Positions 28,285-38,769 of a stretch of 64,000 bases of DNA are shown in pieces. Both the position numbers and the translations under genes were made by a program. The notes under the pieces are model-generated. The model had not been told where the DNA came from and did no database searches. It saw only the letters and a program-made list of their open reading frames with translations. Source of the DNA: Pseudomonadota bacterium (lineage in GTDB: Bacteria > Pseudomonadota > Alphaproteobacteria > Dongiales > Dongiaceae); contig JAJYUT010000001.1 in NCBI GenBank assembly GCA_021792365.1, positions 558,001 to 622,000 of the forward strand, given 5' to 3'. Within the stretch, counting starts at the first letter, position 1, and each line of letters opens with the position of its first letter.

Positions 28285-29286
28285 CTATCCCAGCGCCGGC
28301 CCTGGGCCGAGCGTCACCCGCGGCGGCCGAGCCGGCTTTGCGAACGCCTTCAGCACGCGTTGCACCAGCGTCGGCGGACGCTTCGGCGCGAAGCCGCCCT
28401 GCGCCTGGCGCAGCACCGGCTCGTAGCCGTCCGCCGCGCGCCGCAGCGTGCCGACCTGGCGCGCCAGATCGGCAAGCTCGGGGCGCGCCGCCAGCACGGC
28501 GGCGTATTGCTGGAGGATGCCGGCGCGATCGAGTTTCGCGCGCTGGCTGTAAAAGGCGAAGTGTGCCGCGATCGTGTCGGTGCAGAAGCAATTGGTGCGG
28601 CCGAGGCGCACGGGTATGGAGACACTGAGATCCAGCTCCTCCTCGGTGGTGACAGTGGCGGCGACCGGCGCCATGTCGTGGCCGAACCAGCACAGGCTGT
28701 TGATCGAGAAGCGGACCAGCGCGCTGACATGAGCGCCGGCATGCAGCTTGTGCGTCTCGCCGCGACGGATGAGGTCGAGCAGGAAGCGGTGCAGTTGCAA
28801 CGCGAAACTGGCGTCGCGCCAGCCGATCTGATCAAAGCAACTGGTGCCGAGCAGGCGCGAGACCTCGATTTTGCCGAGGGCCTGCTGCAGGAACGAGCAG
28901 AGCGCGTTGTTGATGATGAGCGGCATGACCATGAAGTGCTGCGGATGCGCCACGCGGAAGCGGAGCAGCGTCTCGAAGAAGCCCGGCTCGAGCCAGACGA
29001 CGTCGTCATCCAGGCGGATGTAGATGGTGTCGGCGTCGGTCGCCTCCGAATGGAAGCCGCCGATGGATTGCGGGGCGGGCGCAGCACCCGCCGGATGTGT
29101 CACCAGCCGCACGCGCGGGAGCCCGGCCAGGCTTTCGAGGAACTTGCGATCGGCCGGATGGCCGGTGTTCATCCAGATGTCGTAGCGGTCGACCAGCTCG
29201 GAGCCGAGCACGTACGGGACCAGCAGCTCCATGTAGCGCCGCCGCCCCGCCGGCGTCACGCAGACCACCCGATAGCCTTCAAACAT
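28285..29286 (-). CDS. Putative glycosyltransferase
   Basis: The 333-residue protein starts MFEGYRVVCVTPAGRRRYME. The segment TIYIRLDDDVVWLEPGFFET is a clear GT-A DxD nucleotide-sugar site, and SLCWFGHDMAPVAATVTTEE may form the acceptor region. The C-terminal ~60 residues look helical. I do not assign a named family with certainty. It is the first gene of a three-gene run with glf and DUF707, so a role in galactofuranose-containing polysaccharide assembly is a reasonable inference. Confidence 0.7.
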   Translation of the reverse strand: MFEGYRVVCVTPAGRRRYMELLVPYVLGSELVDRYDIWMNTGHPADRKFLESLAGLPRVRLVTHPAGAAPAPQSIGGFHSEATDADTIYIRLDDDVVWLEPGFFETLLRFRVAHPQHFMVMPLIINNALCSFLQQALGKIEVSRLLGTSCFDQIGWRDASFALQLHRFLLDLIRRGETHKLHAGAHVSALVRFSINSLCWFGHDMAPVAATVTTEEELDLSVSIPVRLGRTNCFCTDTIAAHFAFYSQRAKLDRAGILQQYAAVLAARPELADLARQVGTLRRAADGYEPVLRQAQGGFAPKRPPTLVQRVLKAFAKPARPPRVTLGPGPALG

Positions 29287-29366
29287 GCTTCCCCCGCCGC
29301 ACACCGGAACGCGGCGGAAATTAAAATGAATTGGCGGCGGTGGGAAGCGCCCGCAGCGGGCGTCGC

Positions 29367-30518
29367 CTAGCCCTCGTCCTTCGCGAAGAACTCCTTCACG
29401 CGCTGGAAGAAGCTGTCGGACTCGGGCGAGGAGGAGGAGCCGTGCTCCTTGCTCTCGGATTCGAACTCCTTGAGCAGCTCCTTCTGGCGTTTGCTGAGGT
29501 TGACGGGCGTCTCCACCACGATCTCGGCATACATGTCGCCGCGGGCATTGGTGCGCAGGACGCTCATGCCCTTGCCCTTGAGGCGGAATTGCTGGCCGGT
29601 CTGGGTTCCCGCGGGCACCTGCACCTTGGCGCGGGAGCCGTCGATGGTCGGGATCTCGATCGAGCCGCCGAGCGCCGCCGTGGCCATGGAGAGCGGCACG
29701 CGGCAATGGACGTTGGCGCCGTCGCGCTGGAACAGGCGGTGCGGCTTGAGGCTGAGGAAGATGTAGAGATCGCCCGAAGGCGCGCCGCGCAAGCCCGCTT
29801 CGCCCTCGCCGGCCAGGCGGATTCGCGTGCCATCCTCGACGCCGGCCGGGATCGTCACCTGCAGGGTCTTGTCCTTCGCCGTGCGGCCCTGGCCGTGGCA
29901 GACCGGGCACGGCTTCTCGATCACCTTGCCGAGGCCGCCGCAGCTCTGGCAGGTCCGCTCGATGGTGAAGAAGCCCTGGGTTGCGCGCACCTTGCCGTGG
30001 CCGCGGCAGGTCGGGCAGGTGACCGGCTGCGAGCCCTTCTCGCCGCCGGTCCCGGTGCAGGCGTCGCACTGCGCCGTGCCGGGCACGCGGATGGTCGTCT
30101 GCTTGCCGGCGAACGCCTCCTCCAGCGTGATCTCCATGTTGTAGCGCAGGTCGCCGCCACGCGCGCGCGACTGGCCGCTGCGCCGCCCGCCCATGAACTC
30201 GCCGAACATCTCGTCGAAGATGTCGGCGAAGCCCGAGGCGGTGAAGTCGAAGCCCGCGCCACCGCCCCGCCCGTTGAAGCCGGCATGGCCGTTCTCGAAC
30301 GCCGCATGGCCGAAGCGGTCATAGGCGGCGCGCTTCTGCTCGTCCTTGAGGACGTCGTAGGCTTCGTTGATTTCCTTGAATTTCTGTTCCGCCGCCGCAT
30401 CGCCGTGGTTGCGGTCGGGGTGATATTGCATGGCGAGTTTGCGATACGCCTTCTTGACCGTTTCAAGATCGGCGTCCTTCGCTACCCCCAGCGTCGAGTA
30501 ATAATCCTGCTTCGCCAT
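29367..30518 (-). CDS. dnaJ: Chaperone DnaJ
   Basis: The 383-residue type I Hsp40 has its J-domain in residues 1-70 ([29 protein letters not shown] with the HPD tripeptide). A Gly-rich linker ([20 protein letters not shown]) follows. The zinc-binding region has four CxxCxGxG-type repeats ([41 protein letters not shown]). A substrate-binding C-terminal domain ends the protein. It stimulates DnaK ATPase. It is downstream of dnaK on the same strand with a 168-base gap that contains a strong hairpin. Confidence 0.97.
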   Translation of the reverse strand: MAKQDYYSTLGVAKDADLETVKKAYRKLAMQYHPDRNHGDAAAEQKFKEINEAYDVLKDEQKRAAYDRFGHAAFENGHAGFNGRGGGAGFDFTASGFADIFDEMFGEFMGGRRSGQSRARGGDLRYNMEITLEEAFAGKQTTIRVPGTAQCDACTGTGGEKGSQPVTCPTCRGHGKVRATQGFFTIERTCQSCGGLGKVIEKPCPVCHGQGRTAKDKTLQVTIPAGVEDGTRIRLAGEGEAGLRGAPSGDLYIFLSLKPHRLFQRDGANVHCRVPLSMATAALGGSIEIPTIDGSRAKVQVPAGTQTGQQFRLKGKGMSVLRTNARGDMYAEIVVETPVNLSKRQKELLKEFESESKEHGSSSSPESDSFFQRVKEFFAKDEG

Positions 30519-30640
30519 CGCTCTCATTCATTCAAGCTTGGCGACACCGGGCGGACCATTTCCGCCCACGCCCCCGGTACGCCCGCCTATCTACGCTTGC
30601 TCACCGCCGCGTGTCCAATGCAACGGGTTCCAATGCGGAT

Positions 30641-30667
30641 GGGGCCGGACCTTGCCCGTCCGGCCCC
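30641..30667. terminator. Hairpin between dnaK and dnaJ
   Basis: GGGGCCGGAC and GTCCGGCCCC form a perfect ten-pair stem around a seven-base loop, 20 bases after the dnaK stop. There is no U-tract in the dnaK-to-dnaJ direction, so it may stabilise the dnaK transcript end or partly attenuate dnaJ rather than stop it. Confidence 0.55.
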
Positions 30668-30686
30668 AATTGTTGCTCCGCTGCGC

Positions 30687-32636
<1,950 letters not shown>

Positions 32637-32825
32637 CTCTTCCTCTCAATCTCAGCAGATCCCTAGCGCAGCCTTCTCAGGTCGAAGCGCCGCGGAGACC
32701 CCCGTCGGTATGTGCTCGATGTGGCGGCCGGCCGGGTGAAACGCAAGGTCCGGGCGAGCTGCCTTCCGGCGGCCTTCGGGCCGGCCAACGGCCGGTTCCG
32801 CAAGACCCCCGAAATTCGCAGGGAT

Positions 32826-32853
32826 ATATAGGGTCTTTTCGAGGCGTTGCAAG
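32826..32853 (-). promoter_or_regulatory. RpoH (sigma-32) heat-shock promoter of dnaK
   Basis: On the minus strand CTTG (32853-32850), a 17-base spacer and CCTATAT (32832-32826) match the alphaproteobacterial RpoH consensus CTTG-N17-CYTATNT exactly. The start of transcription would be near 32819, giving a GC-rich, hairpin-prone leader of about 180 bases before dnaK. The rest of the gap from 32854 to 33084 contains no gene I can support. Confidence 0.8.
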
Positions 32854-33084
32854 ACGATGAACGCCGGCGGGACGCTGCCCCGGCGGCGCGCTTCGGAACG
32901 CAGCGGCAACATCTCGCACGCTGCCGGACTTGCGGTTGAGGGGACCGGCGCAGCCAATTCGACGGATGCGGCCGGCTGACGGATTGGGACTATCGTCTGG
33001 TCGCTGATCCCGCGCCGCGCCCCACGGCATTGTCCAGTGCCCGCCGCCATGGGAGAATTCGCGTCCGCACTGGGGGAGATCGTC

Positions 33085-33480
33085 ATGGCGCGCCAAATCC
33101 AGTCCCAAACGGGCCAGCCGGCCCGGACGCTCGCCGGCTCCCTGGGGAACGCGTTGTTCTGGCTGGTCGTCGCCTTCGTGGTGCCGGTCGAGGGCATTGG
33201 GGAAGCCTTTCCGGAACTGGCGCCGTATGCCCGCTGGGCGCCGGTCCTGTGCTACGCTCTCGCGTTCCTGAACTTCAGTCGCGCCCTCCGCGCCCTCCCT
33301 GCCCTGCAGCGACCGGCCGCAAGCCGCGCCGCGCCGGCCCCTCAGGTGAAGGCCGCCGGGGTAAAGGCCGCCCGGGTAAAGACCGATCGTCGGGCCGAAC
33401 AGTCGGTCCAAAACCGCAAGGCCAAGGCGGAAGCCGCCCCGGCAGTGCAACGCACGCCGACCGTGCAACGTATGCGCTGA
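33085..33480 (+). CDS. Hypothetical membrane protein, 131 aa
   Basis: The start at 33085 (MARQIQSQTGQPARTLAG) is preceded by GGGGGAGATC. Two hydrophobic segments (LFWLVVAFVVPVEGIGEAF and WAPVLCYALAFLNFSRAL) precede a basic tail. The tail includes a short repeat VKAAGVKAARVK and alternating Ala/Pro/Lys, and looks disordered and cytosolic. I do not recognise a family. It lies nine bases before the next small membrane protein gene, so the two are probably an operon. Confidence 0.55.
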   Translation: MARQIQSQTGQPARTLAGSLGNALFWLVVAFVVPVEGIGEAFPELAPYARWAPVLCYALAFLNFSRALRALPALQRPAASRAAPAPQVKAAGVKAARVKTDRRAEQSVQNRKAKAEAAPAVQRTPTVQRMR

Positions 33481-33489
33481 GAAGCCCCG

Positions 33490-33747
33490 ATGCCGCATGA
33501 GAGCAGAACACCGCCGCCCAATGCCGCCACGATCACGATGGCGGCCGTCCTGGCCGGCGCAGTGATGATCGCCATCGTCGGCACATTCCTGCCCGGATGG
33601 GTCGGGCTTACGGGCGGCCCGGCAGTCGCGCTGCAACTGGTGTTCTACGCCATCGCCGCGATCGACGTTGCGGTCGCCTTCTGGCTGCGCGCCAGGCTCA
33701 GGAAGATTCAATCTTCCAGGGGCGGCGGAACGGTGCAACGGGAATAA
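33490..33747 (+). CDS. Hypothetical small membrane protein, 85 aa
   Basis: The protein has two predicted helices (ITMAAVLAGAVMIAIVGTF and LQLVFYAIAAIDVAVAFWL) joined by a short Gly-rich loop, with a basic C-terminus (RARLRKIQSSRGGG). No family is recognised. It follows the 131-residue membrane protein by nine bases on the same strand. Confidence 0.5.
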   Translation: MPHESRTPPPNAATITMAAVLAGAVMIAIVGTFLPGWVGLTGGPAVALQLVFYAIAAIDVAVAFWLRARLRKIQSSRGGGTVQRE

Positions 33748-33796
33748 GGGCAGCGGCCTGGCGCGGCGCCGCTCGTGCATGTGCTAGTCTGACCAC

Positions 33797-34217
33797 ATGC
33801 TTCGACAAGCAATTATTCGCCACGCCGCTCCGCAGGACGCGGAAGCGATTTCGGCATTGAATGCAGATGTGCAGGGCATCCATGCCAGCGCGCTGCCGTG
33901 GCGCTTCAAGCCGGTAGCGCCCGACACCTTCCCGCCTTCCGCCGCCGCAGCATTGATTGCCGGACCAGACAACCTCGTGCTTCTCGCCAGCATTGACGGC
34001 GTACCGGCCGGATATGCCTATGCGGAGGTCGTCCGACGCGCAGAAACTCCGTTCTGCTACGCGGGCGTTGTTGGATGCCGTTCGATCGGCGGGCGCCGAA
34101 ATTCGGGGTCAAGACATGGCACTCGATGTCTGGAACTCCAATGAGGACGCCCGTGCGTTCTTTCGCAGCTATGGACTGACACCGTTCAACGAACGGCTTT
34201 GGAACCTTGAGGCATGA
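33797..34217 (+). pseudogene. Broken GNAT acetyltransferase gene (internal deletion and frameshift)
   Basis: The first frame (from 33797) reads as a GNAT N-terminus: IIRHAAPQDAEAISALNADV, NLVLLASIDGVPAGYAYAEV, ETPFCYAG. It then loses sense near 34065. Another frame continues with the family's C-terminus: ALLDAVRSAGAEIRGQDMAL, DVWNSNEDARAFFRSYGLTP, FNERLWNLEA, stopping at 34217. The acetyl-CoA-binding stretch (Q/RxxGxG/A) expected between the two halves is missing, so there is a small internal deletion as well as a frame change. The product should be inactive. The stop overlaps the next gene by four bases, so this gene once led an operon with DUF1848. Confidence 0.75.
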
Positions 34218-35068
34218 TCATCTCCGCCAGCTATCGCAGCGACATCCCGGCCTTTCATGGCGATTGGTTCCTGGCGGCGCTCGCGGCAGGCACGGTGGCG
34301 GTCACCAATCCTCATAACCAGCGGCCATACACGGTCGACCTGCGGCCCGGCGCGGTGGGCGGCTATGTGTTCTGGACCCGCAACGCGCGGCCGTTCGCGC
34401 GCGCGCTCGCCGCGGTCGCGGCGCAGGGCAAGCCGTTCGTGGTGCAATACACCATCATCGGCTATCCGCGGGCGATCGACGCCAACGTCATCGACCCTCA
34501 ACTCGCCATTGCCAATGCGCGCGCGATCGCCGACGCCTATGGCGCGCGCGTGGTGGTGTGGCGCTACGATCCCATCCTGCTGACGCCCGCGACGGACGCG
34601 GACTGGCACCGCGCGAACTTCGCCCGCCGCGCCGATGCGATGGCCGGCGTCACCGACGAGGTCGTGGTGTCCTTCGCCCAGATCTACGCCAAGTCGGCGC
34701 GCAATCTTGCCACAGCCGGTATCGCCTGGCGCCAGGCGGATCTGGACGAGCAGGCGGCCCTCATCGCCGAGTTCCGCGCGCTCGCCGCGCAGCGCGGCAT
34801 CGCCCTCACGCTCTGCACGCAAGCCGACCTCAGCGCCGCCTCCGGCGTGCCGGGCGCACGCTGCGTCGATGCCGAACGCCTTGCGGCCATTGCCGGCCGG
34901 CCAATCGCGGCCGCCCACAAGGGCAACCGGCCCGGCTGCCTGTGCGCCGAATCGCGCGACATCGGCGCCTACGACACCTGCGTCCACGGCTGCCGTTATT
35001 GCTATGCGGTCGGCGACCATGAGGCGGCCCGGCGGCGCCTGCGGCTGGGCCGGCGTTCGGCCGGATAG
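34214..35068 (+). CDS. DUF1848 family protein
   Basis: The 284-residue protein begins MIISASYRSDIPAFHGDWFL and contains GGYVFWTRNARPF, QYTIIGYPRAID and VVVWRYDPILLTP, typical of DUF1848. The C-terminal cysteine cluster is CLCAESRDIGAYDTCVHGCR followed by YCYA, resembling the CxxC/CxxGCxYCY pattern of the family and suggesting a metal or Fe-S site. Its biochemical role is unknown to me. It is translationally coupled to the broken GNAT gene by an ATGA overlap. Confidence 0.85.
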   Translation: MIISASYRSDIPAFHGDWFLAALAAGTVAVTNPHNQRPYTVDLRPGAVGGYVFWTRNARPFARALAAVAAQGKPFVVQYTIIGYPRAIDANVIDPQLAIANARAIADAYGARVVVWRYDPILLTPATDADWHRANFARRADAMAGVTDEVVVSFAQIYAKSARNLATAGIAWRQADLDEQAALIAEFRALAAQRGIALTLCTQADLSAASGVPGARCVDAERLAAIAGRPIAAAHKGNRPGCLCAESRDIGAYDTCVHGCRYCYAVGDHEAARRRLRLGRRSAG

Positions 35069-35124
35069 ACCGCCTGTTGAAACCCGCCGTCCCGGGCTAA
35101 GCTGGCCTTCGGGGGCGGCTTGCC

Positions 35125-35162
35125 GGTCCCGGCGGTCCGAGGTCGGGCAGACCGGCGGGACC
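35125..35162. other. Inverted repeat upstream of the kinase fusion gene
   Basis: GGTCCCGGCGGTC (35125-35137) and GACCGGCGGGACC (35150-35162) form a 13-pair stem with one mismatch and a 12-base loop. It lies 25 bases before the small leader frame and 70 bases before the kinase start. It could end the DUF1848 transcript (no U-tract) or serve as an operator. Confidence 0.5.
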
Positions 35163-35186
35163 ATTGGTAACTCGGTATCGAATGGC

Positions 35187-35228
35187 ATGAAAATCAAGGA
35201 CTTGGCCGGGCTCGTGCCGGCTCGGTGA
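35187..35228 (+). CDS. Possible 13-codon leader peptide
   Basis: ATG at 35187 opens MKIKDLAGLVPAR and stops at 35226-35228, three bases before the ATG of the kinase gene, which has no ribosome site of its own. This arrangement fits translational coupling by a leader peptide. Alternatively it is the original N-terminus cut off by a frameshift. The sequence is too short to judge by coding bias. Confidence 0.3.
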   Translation: MKIKDLAGLVPAR

Positions 35229-35231
35229 CGC

Positions 35232-37772
35232 ATGGGTGCGGAACGCGCAAGCTTGTCCCAGAACGACCGCCTGAACGACCGCCTGAACGATGGGCGGGGC
35301 GACCCGCCGGGAGACCCGCTGGGCGACCGGCTGGGCGACCGGCCGGCCGGCCGCCAGCGTCCTGAGTCCGGGCGCGCCGATCCCGAGCACGTGCGCCGCG
35401 AGCGCCCCCCGATCGACCGCGTCGATCTGGAACGCCTGCGCGCTGCCTGGGAGGTGGCGGCCGAAGCGCTGCACGGCGCGGAGCGGGCGGCGGAAGAGGT
35501 CGTCGCGATGCGTGCCGACCGCGATGCGCAGAGCCGGTTCATGGCCGTGCTGGCCCATGAGCTGAAGAGCCCGCTGAACGCGATCTACGGCTACGCCCAG
35601 GTCCTCCGCCAGCCTGATTTGCCGACGGATGCCGCCGGAAGGAAGGACAAGCTCGCCACCATCGAGACCGCCGCGAAGCACCTGACCGGGCTGGTCGGCG
35701 ACATCCTGACCAGCGAGCAGATCGAGAGCGGCAATCTGGAGATCGATCCCGAGCCGTTCGAGGTCGCGCCGCTGATCGCCGAGGTGGCGGCGCTGGAGCG
35801 CGCGGCGATCGAGGCCAACGGCAACAACCTCATCCTGCTGCTGCCGCCGGACAGCGGCACCATCACTTCCGATCGCCGGCGCGTTGCGCAGATCCTGATC
35901 AACCTGCTCAGCAACGCCGCCAAGTTCACGCGCAAGGGCGAGGTCGCGGTGACCGTCGCGCGCGACGAGGACGACAGCCTGCGCCTCACCGTCACGGATA
36001 CCGGCGCCGGCATCCCGCCGAAACGCAAGGCGCAGTTGTTCGAGGCGTTCTCCCTGATCGGCGGCAAGGAATCGCGCCAGGCCGGCGGCCATGGCCTCGG
36101 CCTCCACATCACCGCGGGCCTGGTGCAGCGCCTGAGCGGCAGCATCAGCGTCGACAGCGAGCCCGGCAGGGGCACGCACATGAGCGTGTGGCTGCCCGAT
36201 CTGCGCGCGCAGCGCGAGGCCAAGGCGCCGGGCGAGGCCGAGCTGCTGACCGTGGGTTTCACCCAATCGCTGCCGGCGTTGGATCCGCTGCTGCAACAGG
36301 TCGATGCCGACAGCTTCCTGGTCGGCAGCGTGTTCGAATGCCTGACCGAGCTCGACGCCGACGGCCATGTGCGCCCGTGCCTCGCCCGCTCGTGGCGGCA
36401 GGTCGATCCGCGCACCTGGATGTTCCGCCTGGATCGCAGCGCGCGCTTCCAGAACGGCGATGCGTTGACCGCGGCCGACGTGCTGGCGACCTTCCGCCGG
36501 GTGCGCCGCATGCTAGATGATCCGGCCTGCGAGATGCTATCGACCACGCCCGATCTCGAAGCCTGCGAGGCGGCGGACGATCACACCGTCGTGCTGCGCA
36601 GCCGCGCTCCCTCGCCCCTGTTCCTGGAGCAGCTTTCGTCGGTTCCCATCATCCATCGCACGGCAGGCGACCTGTCGGTCGGCGCCTTCGACCTTGCGCA
36701 TGCCATCGGCACCGGGCCCTATCGCCTGGCGGATTACGGACCGCACGGCCTGCGCCTCACCGCGCATCACCGTGCCGGCAAGCCGCCGGCGCAATGGAAG
36801 GTGGTGATCGGCCGCGGCTTCCGCACCGCCTCCGAAGCGGAGGCGGCGCTGCTGTCGGGACGCGTGGACGTGACCCCTCATGTCGGCCGCGTCCTGGCGC
36901 GCAAGCTCGAGCGCGGCTCGGCCATCCGCATCCTGCGGCCGCCGATCGACGCGGTCTTCTTCCTGCAGCCCAACACCTGGCCCAATGCGCGCGGCATGGC
37001 CTGGCTGCCCGACGGCACCTCGATCGACGCCAACCCGCTGGCCGATATCCGGGTGCGGCGGGCGCTGTCGGCGGCGATCGATCGCGACTTCCTGGTGGCC
37101 AAGGCGCTGATGGGCGACGGCAAGGCGCTGGCGAGCCCGGTGCCGGCCGATTTCTTTGGCGCCGACCGCAATCTGCCGCCGGAGCCGTACGACCCCGCGC
37201 ACGCACGGCACCTGCTGGCGAGCGCCGGCTATCCCGACGGCCTGACCCTCGCGATCGCCGCGATCGACGACGTCGATTCCGACGACCGGCAATTGCTGCG
37301 CGCCCTGATCGCGCAATACGCCACCATCGGCATCCGCCTGAGGCCCAGCTACCAGCCGCTGCGCACGTTCGCCCGCTACGATCCCAAGCCGCGCTTCGGC
37401 CTGATGATGGCCAACTGGATCGCCTATCTGCCGGATGCCGAGATGGTGCTGCGCGACTTCGCCGCCGCCTTCGACCCCGCTTACGGCTTCGGCGCGTGCA
37501 ATTACGGCCTGATCGATGTGCCGGAGATCGATCAGGCCGTCCGGCGCGCCGCGCACACGCCCGACCGCGCCGCGCGCGAGCGGCTGCTGCGGGACGCCTG
37601 CCGCGCCATCGCGCGGGAATGCCTGCTGATTCCACTGGTGCAGCCGATCGAGAACCTTGCCTGCCGCGGGCATCTCGACCTCATCGGGCGCTATCACATG
37701 TGGGCGCGGCCGGACCAGATCGTGCCGCGCGACGCGGAGGCGCTGCTGTTCGATCAGTTCCTGGCGGAATAG
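35232..37772 (+). CDS. Soluble histidine kinase fused to a C-terminal SBP_bac_5 (oligopeptide-binding-type) domain
   Basis: The 846-residue protein has no signal peptide or membrane helix. Residues 1-60 are a low-complexity Asp/Arg/Gly lead with near-repeats NDRLNDRLND and GDPLGDRLGDRP. HisKA spans ~100-165, with the phospho-acceptor His109 in FMAVLAHELKSPLNAIYGYA. HATPase_c spans ~213-323: N-box INLLSNAAKFTRKG, G1 VTDTGAGIPP, G2 GGHGLGLHITAGL. From ~338 to the end runs a complete SBP_bac_5 domain: LLTVGFTQSLPALDPLLQQV, FRLDRSARFQNGDALTAADV, IRVRRALSAAIDRDFLVAKA and a C-terminal IARECLLIPLVQP. Such domains are normally periplasmic; in SgrR a cytosolic one senses a small molecule. I infer a cytosolic ligand-sensing kinase. 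No response regulator is adjacent. Confidence 0.9.
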   Translation: MGAERASLSQNDRLNDRLNDGRGDPPGDPLGDRLGDRPAGRQRPESGRADPEHVRRERPPIDRVDLERLRAAWEVAAEALHGAERAAEEVVAMRADRDAQSRFMAVLAHELKSPLNAIYGYAQVLRQPDLPTDAAGRKDKLATIETAAKHLTGLVGDILTSEQIESGNLEIDPEPFEVAPLIAEVAALERAAIEANGNNLILLLPPDSGTITSDRRRVAQILINLLSNAAKFTRKGEVAVTVARDEDDSLRLTVTDTGAGIPPKRKAQLFEAFSLIGGKESRQAGGHGLGLHITAGLVQRLSGSISVDSEPGRGTHMSVWLPDLRAQREAKAPGEAELLTVGFTQSLPALDPLLQQVDADSFLVGSVFECLTELDADGHVRPCLARSWRQVDPRTWMFRLDRSARFQNGDALTAADVLATFRRVRRMLDDPACEMLSTTPDLEACEAADDHTVVLRSRAPSPLFLEQLSSVPIIHRTAGDLSVGAFDLAHAIGTGPYRLADYGPHGLRLTAHHRAGKPPAQWKVVIGRGFRTASEAEAALLSGRVDVTPHVGRVLARKLERGSAIRILRPPIDAVFFLQPNTWPNARGMAWLPDGTSIDANPLADIRVRRALSAAIDRDFLVAKALMGDGKALASPVPADFFGADRNLPPEPYDPAHARHLLASAGYPDGLTLAIAAIDDVDSDDRQLLRALIAQYATIGIRLRPSYQPLRTFARYDPKPRFGLMMANWIAYLPDAEMVLRDFAAAFDPAYGFGACNYGLIDVPEIDQAVRRAAHTPDRAARERLLRDACRAIARECLLIPLVQPIENLACRGHLDLIGRYHMWARPDQIVPRDAEALLFDQFLAE

Positions 37773-38683
37773 GATTCCGACTGCGCAAACTGCGCAATGA
37801 CCCATTGCCGGAACGCGGCGATGCGCGGGATCTCGATCTCCTCCGCCCGGCTTACCAGGAAATAGGAGCGGCCAGACTTCACCTGCAGGTCGAACGGCGC
37901 CACCAGGCGGCCGGACCTGACCTCGTCCGGGAACAGCCGGGTGTCGATCATGCCGACGCCACCGTCATTGATCGCGGATTCGACCACCAGATCCGCAGTC
38001 TCCAGCACGATGCCGCGATCCACCGCCACGTCTTCGAGACCGGTCTGCGCGGTGAAGATCGACCAGCACTGGAACAGGTCGTCGCCCTGGCGCACATGCA
38101 GCAGCGGCCGCGTGCGCAGGAACTCGGCAAGGCTGTTGCCCGCGCCCGCGGCCAGATTCGGCGAGCAGACCGGCGTAAACTCCTCGCGCATCAGGAGATC
38201 GACGATCAGCGCATCGACCGTGTTGGTGCCGAAGAAGATCGCCATGTCCACCGGCGCGCTGGCGAAGTCGATGTTGCTGGGCGGCGTGTCGATGCGGATC
38301 TCGAGATCGGGATGCGTGCGCTGGAAGTCGGCGAGGCGCGGTATCAACATGCGCCGCGCGAAGGTCGGCGGCAGCGACAGCGTCAAGGGCGGGTTGGCAT
38401 GGGTTGCCTTGATGCCGGCGATCACCTCGGCGATCTTGTCGAAGCTGCCGGTCAGGACCGGCAGCAGCTTGCGCCCCTCCTCGGTCAGCTCCAGCGGCCC
38501 TTTGCGCTTCAGGAGCTGTACGCCGAGGATGTCCTCCAGATTCTTCACCTGCCGGCTGACCGCGCTCTGCGTCACCAGCAACTGGTCCGCCGCCTTGGTG
38601 AAGCTCAAGGAGCGCGCGACCGCTTCGAACGCCCGCAGGGCATTGAGCGGCGGCAGGCGGCGGCGGGCAGGGCGTTCAGCCAT
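37754..38683 (-). CDS. LysR family transcriptional regulator (GcvA-like)
   Basis: The 309-residue protein has an N-terminal winged HTH (PPLNALRAFEAVARSLSFTK, QSAVSRQVKNLEDILGVQLL) of the GcvA-like subgroup and a periplasmic-binding-type effector domain. The domain contains LTLSLPPTFARRMLIPRLAD and GVGMIDTRLFPDEVRSG. GcvA-type regulators often control amino-acid or beta-lactamase genes. The gene is convergent with the kinase fusion and their 3' ends overlap by 19 bases. The EamA exporter gene lies upstream on the same strand. Confidence 0.92.
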   Translation of the reverse strand: MAERPARRRLPPLNALRAFEAVARSLSFTKAADQLLVTQSAVSRQVKNLEDILGVQLLKRKGPLELTEEGRKLLPVLTGSFDKIAEVIAGIKATHANPPLTLSLPPTFARRMLIPRLADFQRTHPDLEIRIDTPPSNIDFASAPVDMAIFFGTNTVDALIVDLLMREEFTPVCSPNLAAGAGNSLAEFLRTRPLLHVRQGDDLFQCWSIFTAQTGLEDVAVDRGIVLETADLVVESAINDGGVGMIDTRLFPDEVRSGRLVAPFDLQVKSGRSYFLVSRAEEIEIPRIAAFRQWVIAQFAQSESYSARN

Positions 38684-38713
38684 GGGTGCAGCGAATAGAT
38701 CGTGTCACAGGGA

Positions 38714-38745
38714 TCAGGTGTCAGGATCAGGTATCAGGAATCAGG
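38714..38745. repeat. Short tandem TCAGG repeat
   Basis: Five TCAGG units occur at 6-7 base spacing (38714, 38721, 38727, 38734, 38741), just upstream of the LysR gene, with CCTGA units on the far side (from about 38780). It may be an array of regulator half-sites or simple-sequence expansion. Confidence 0.6.
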
Positions 38746-38769
38746 GGATATTACACCGCATTTTCCTGG

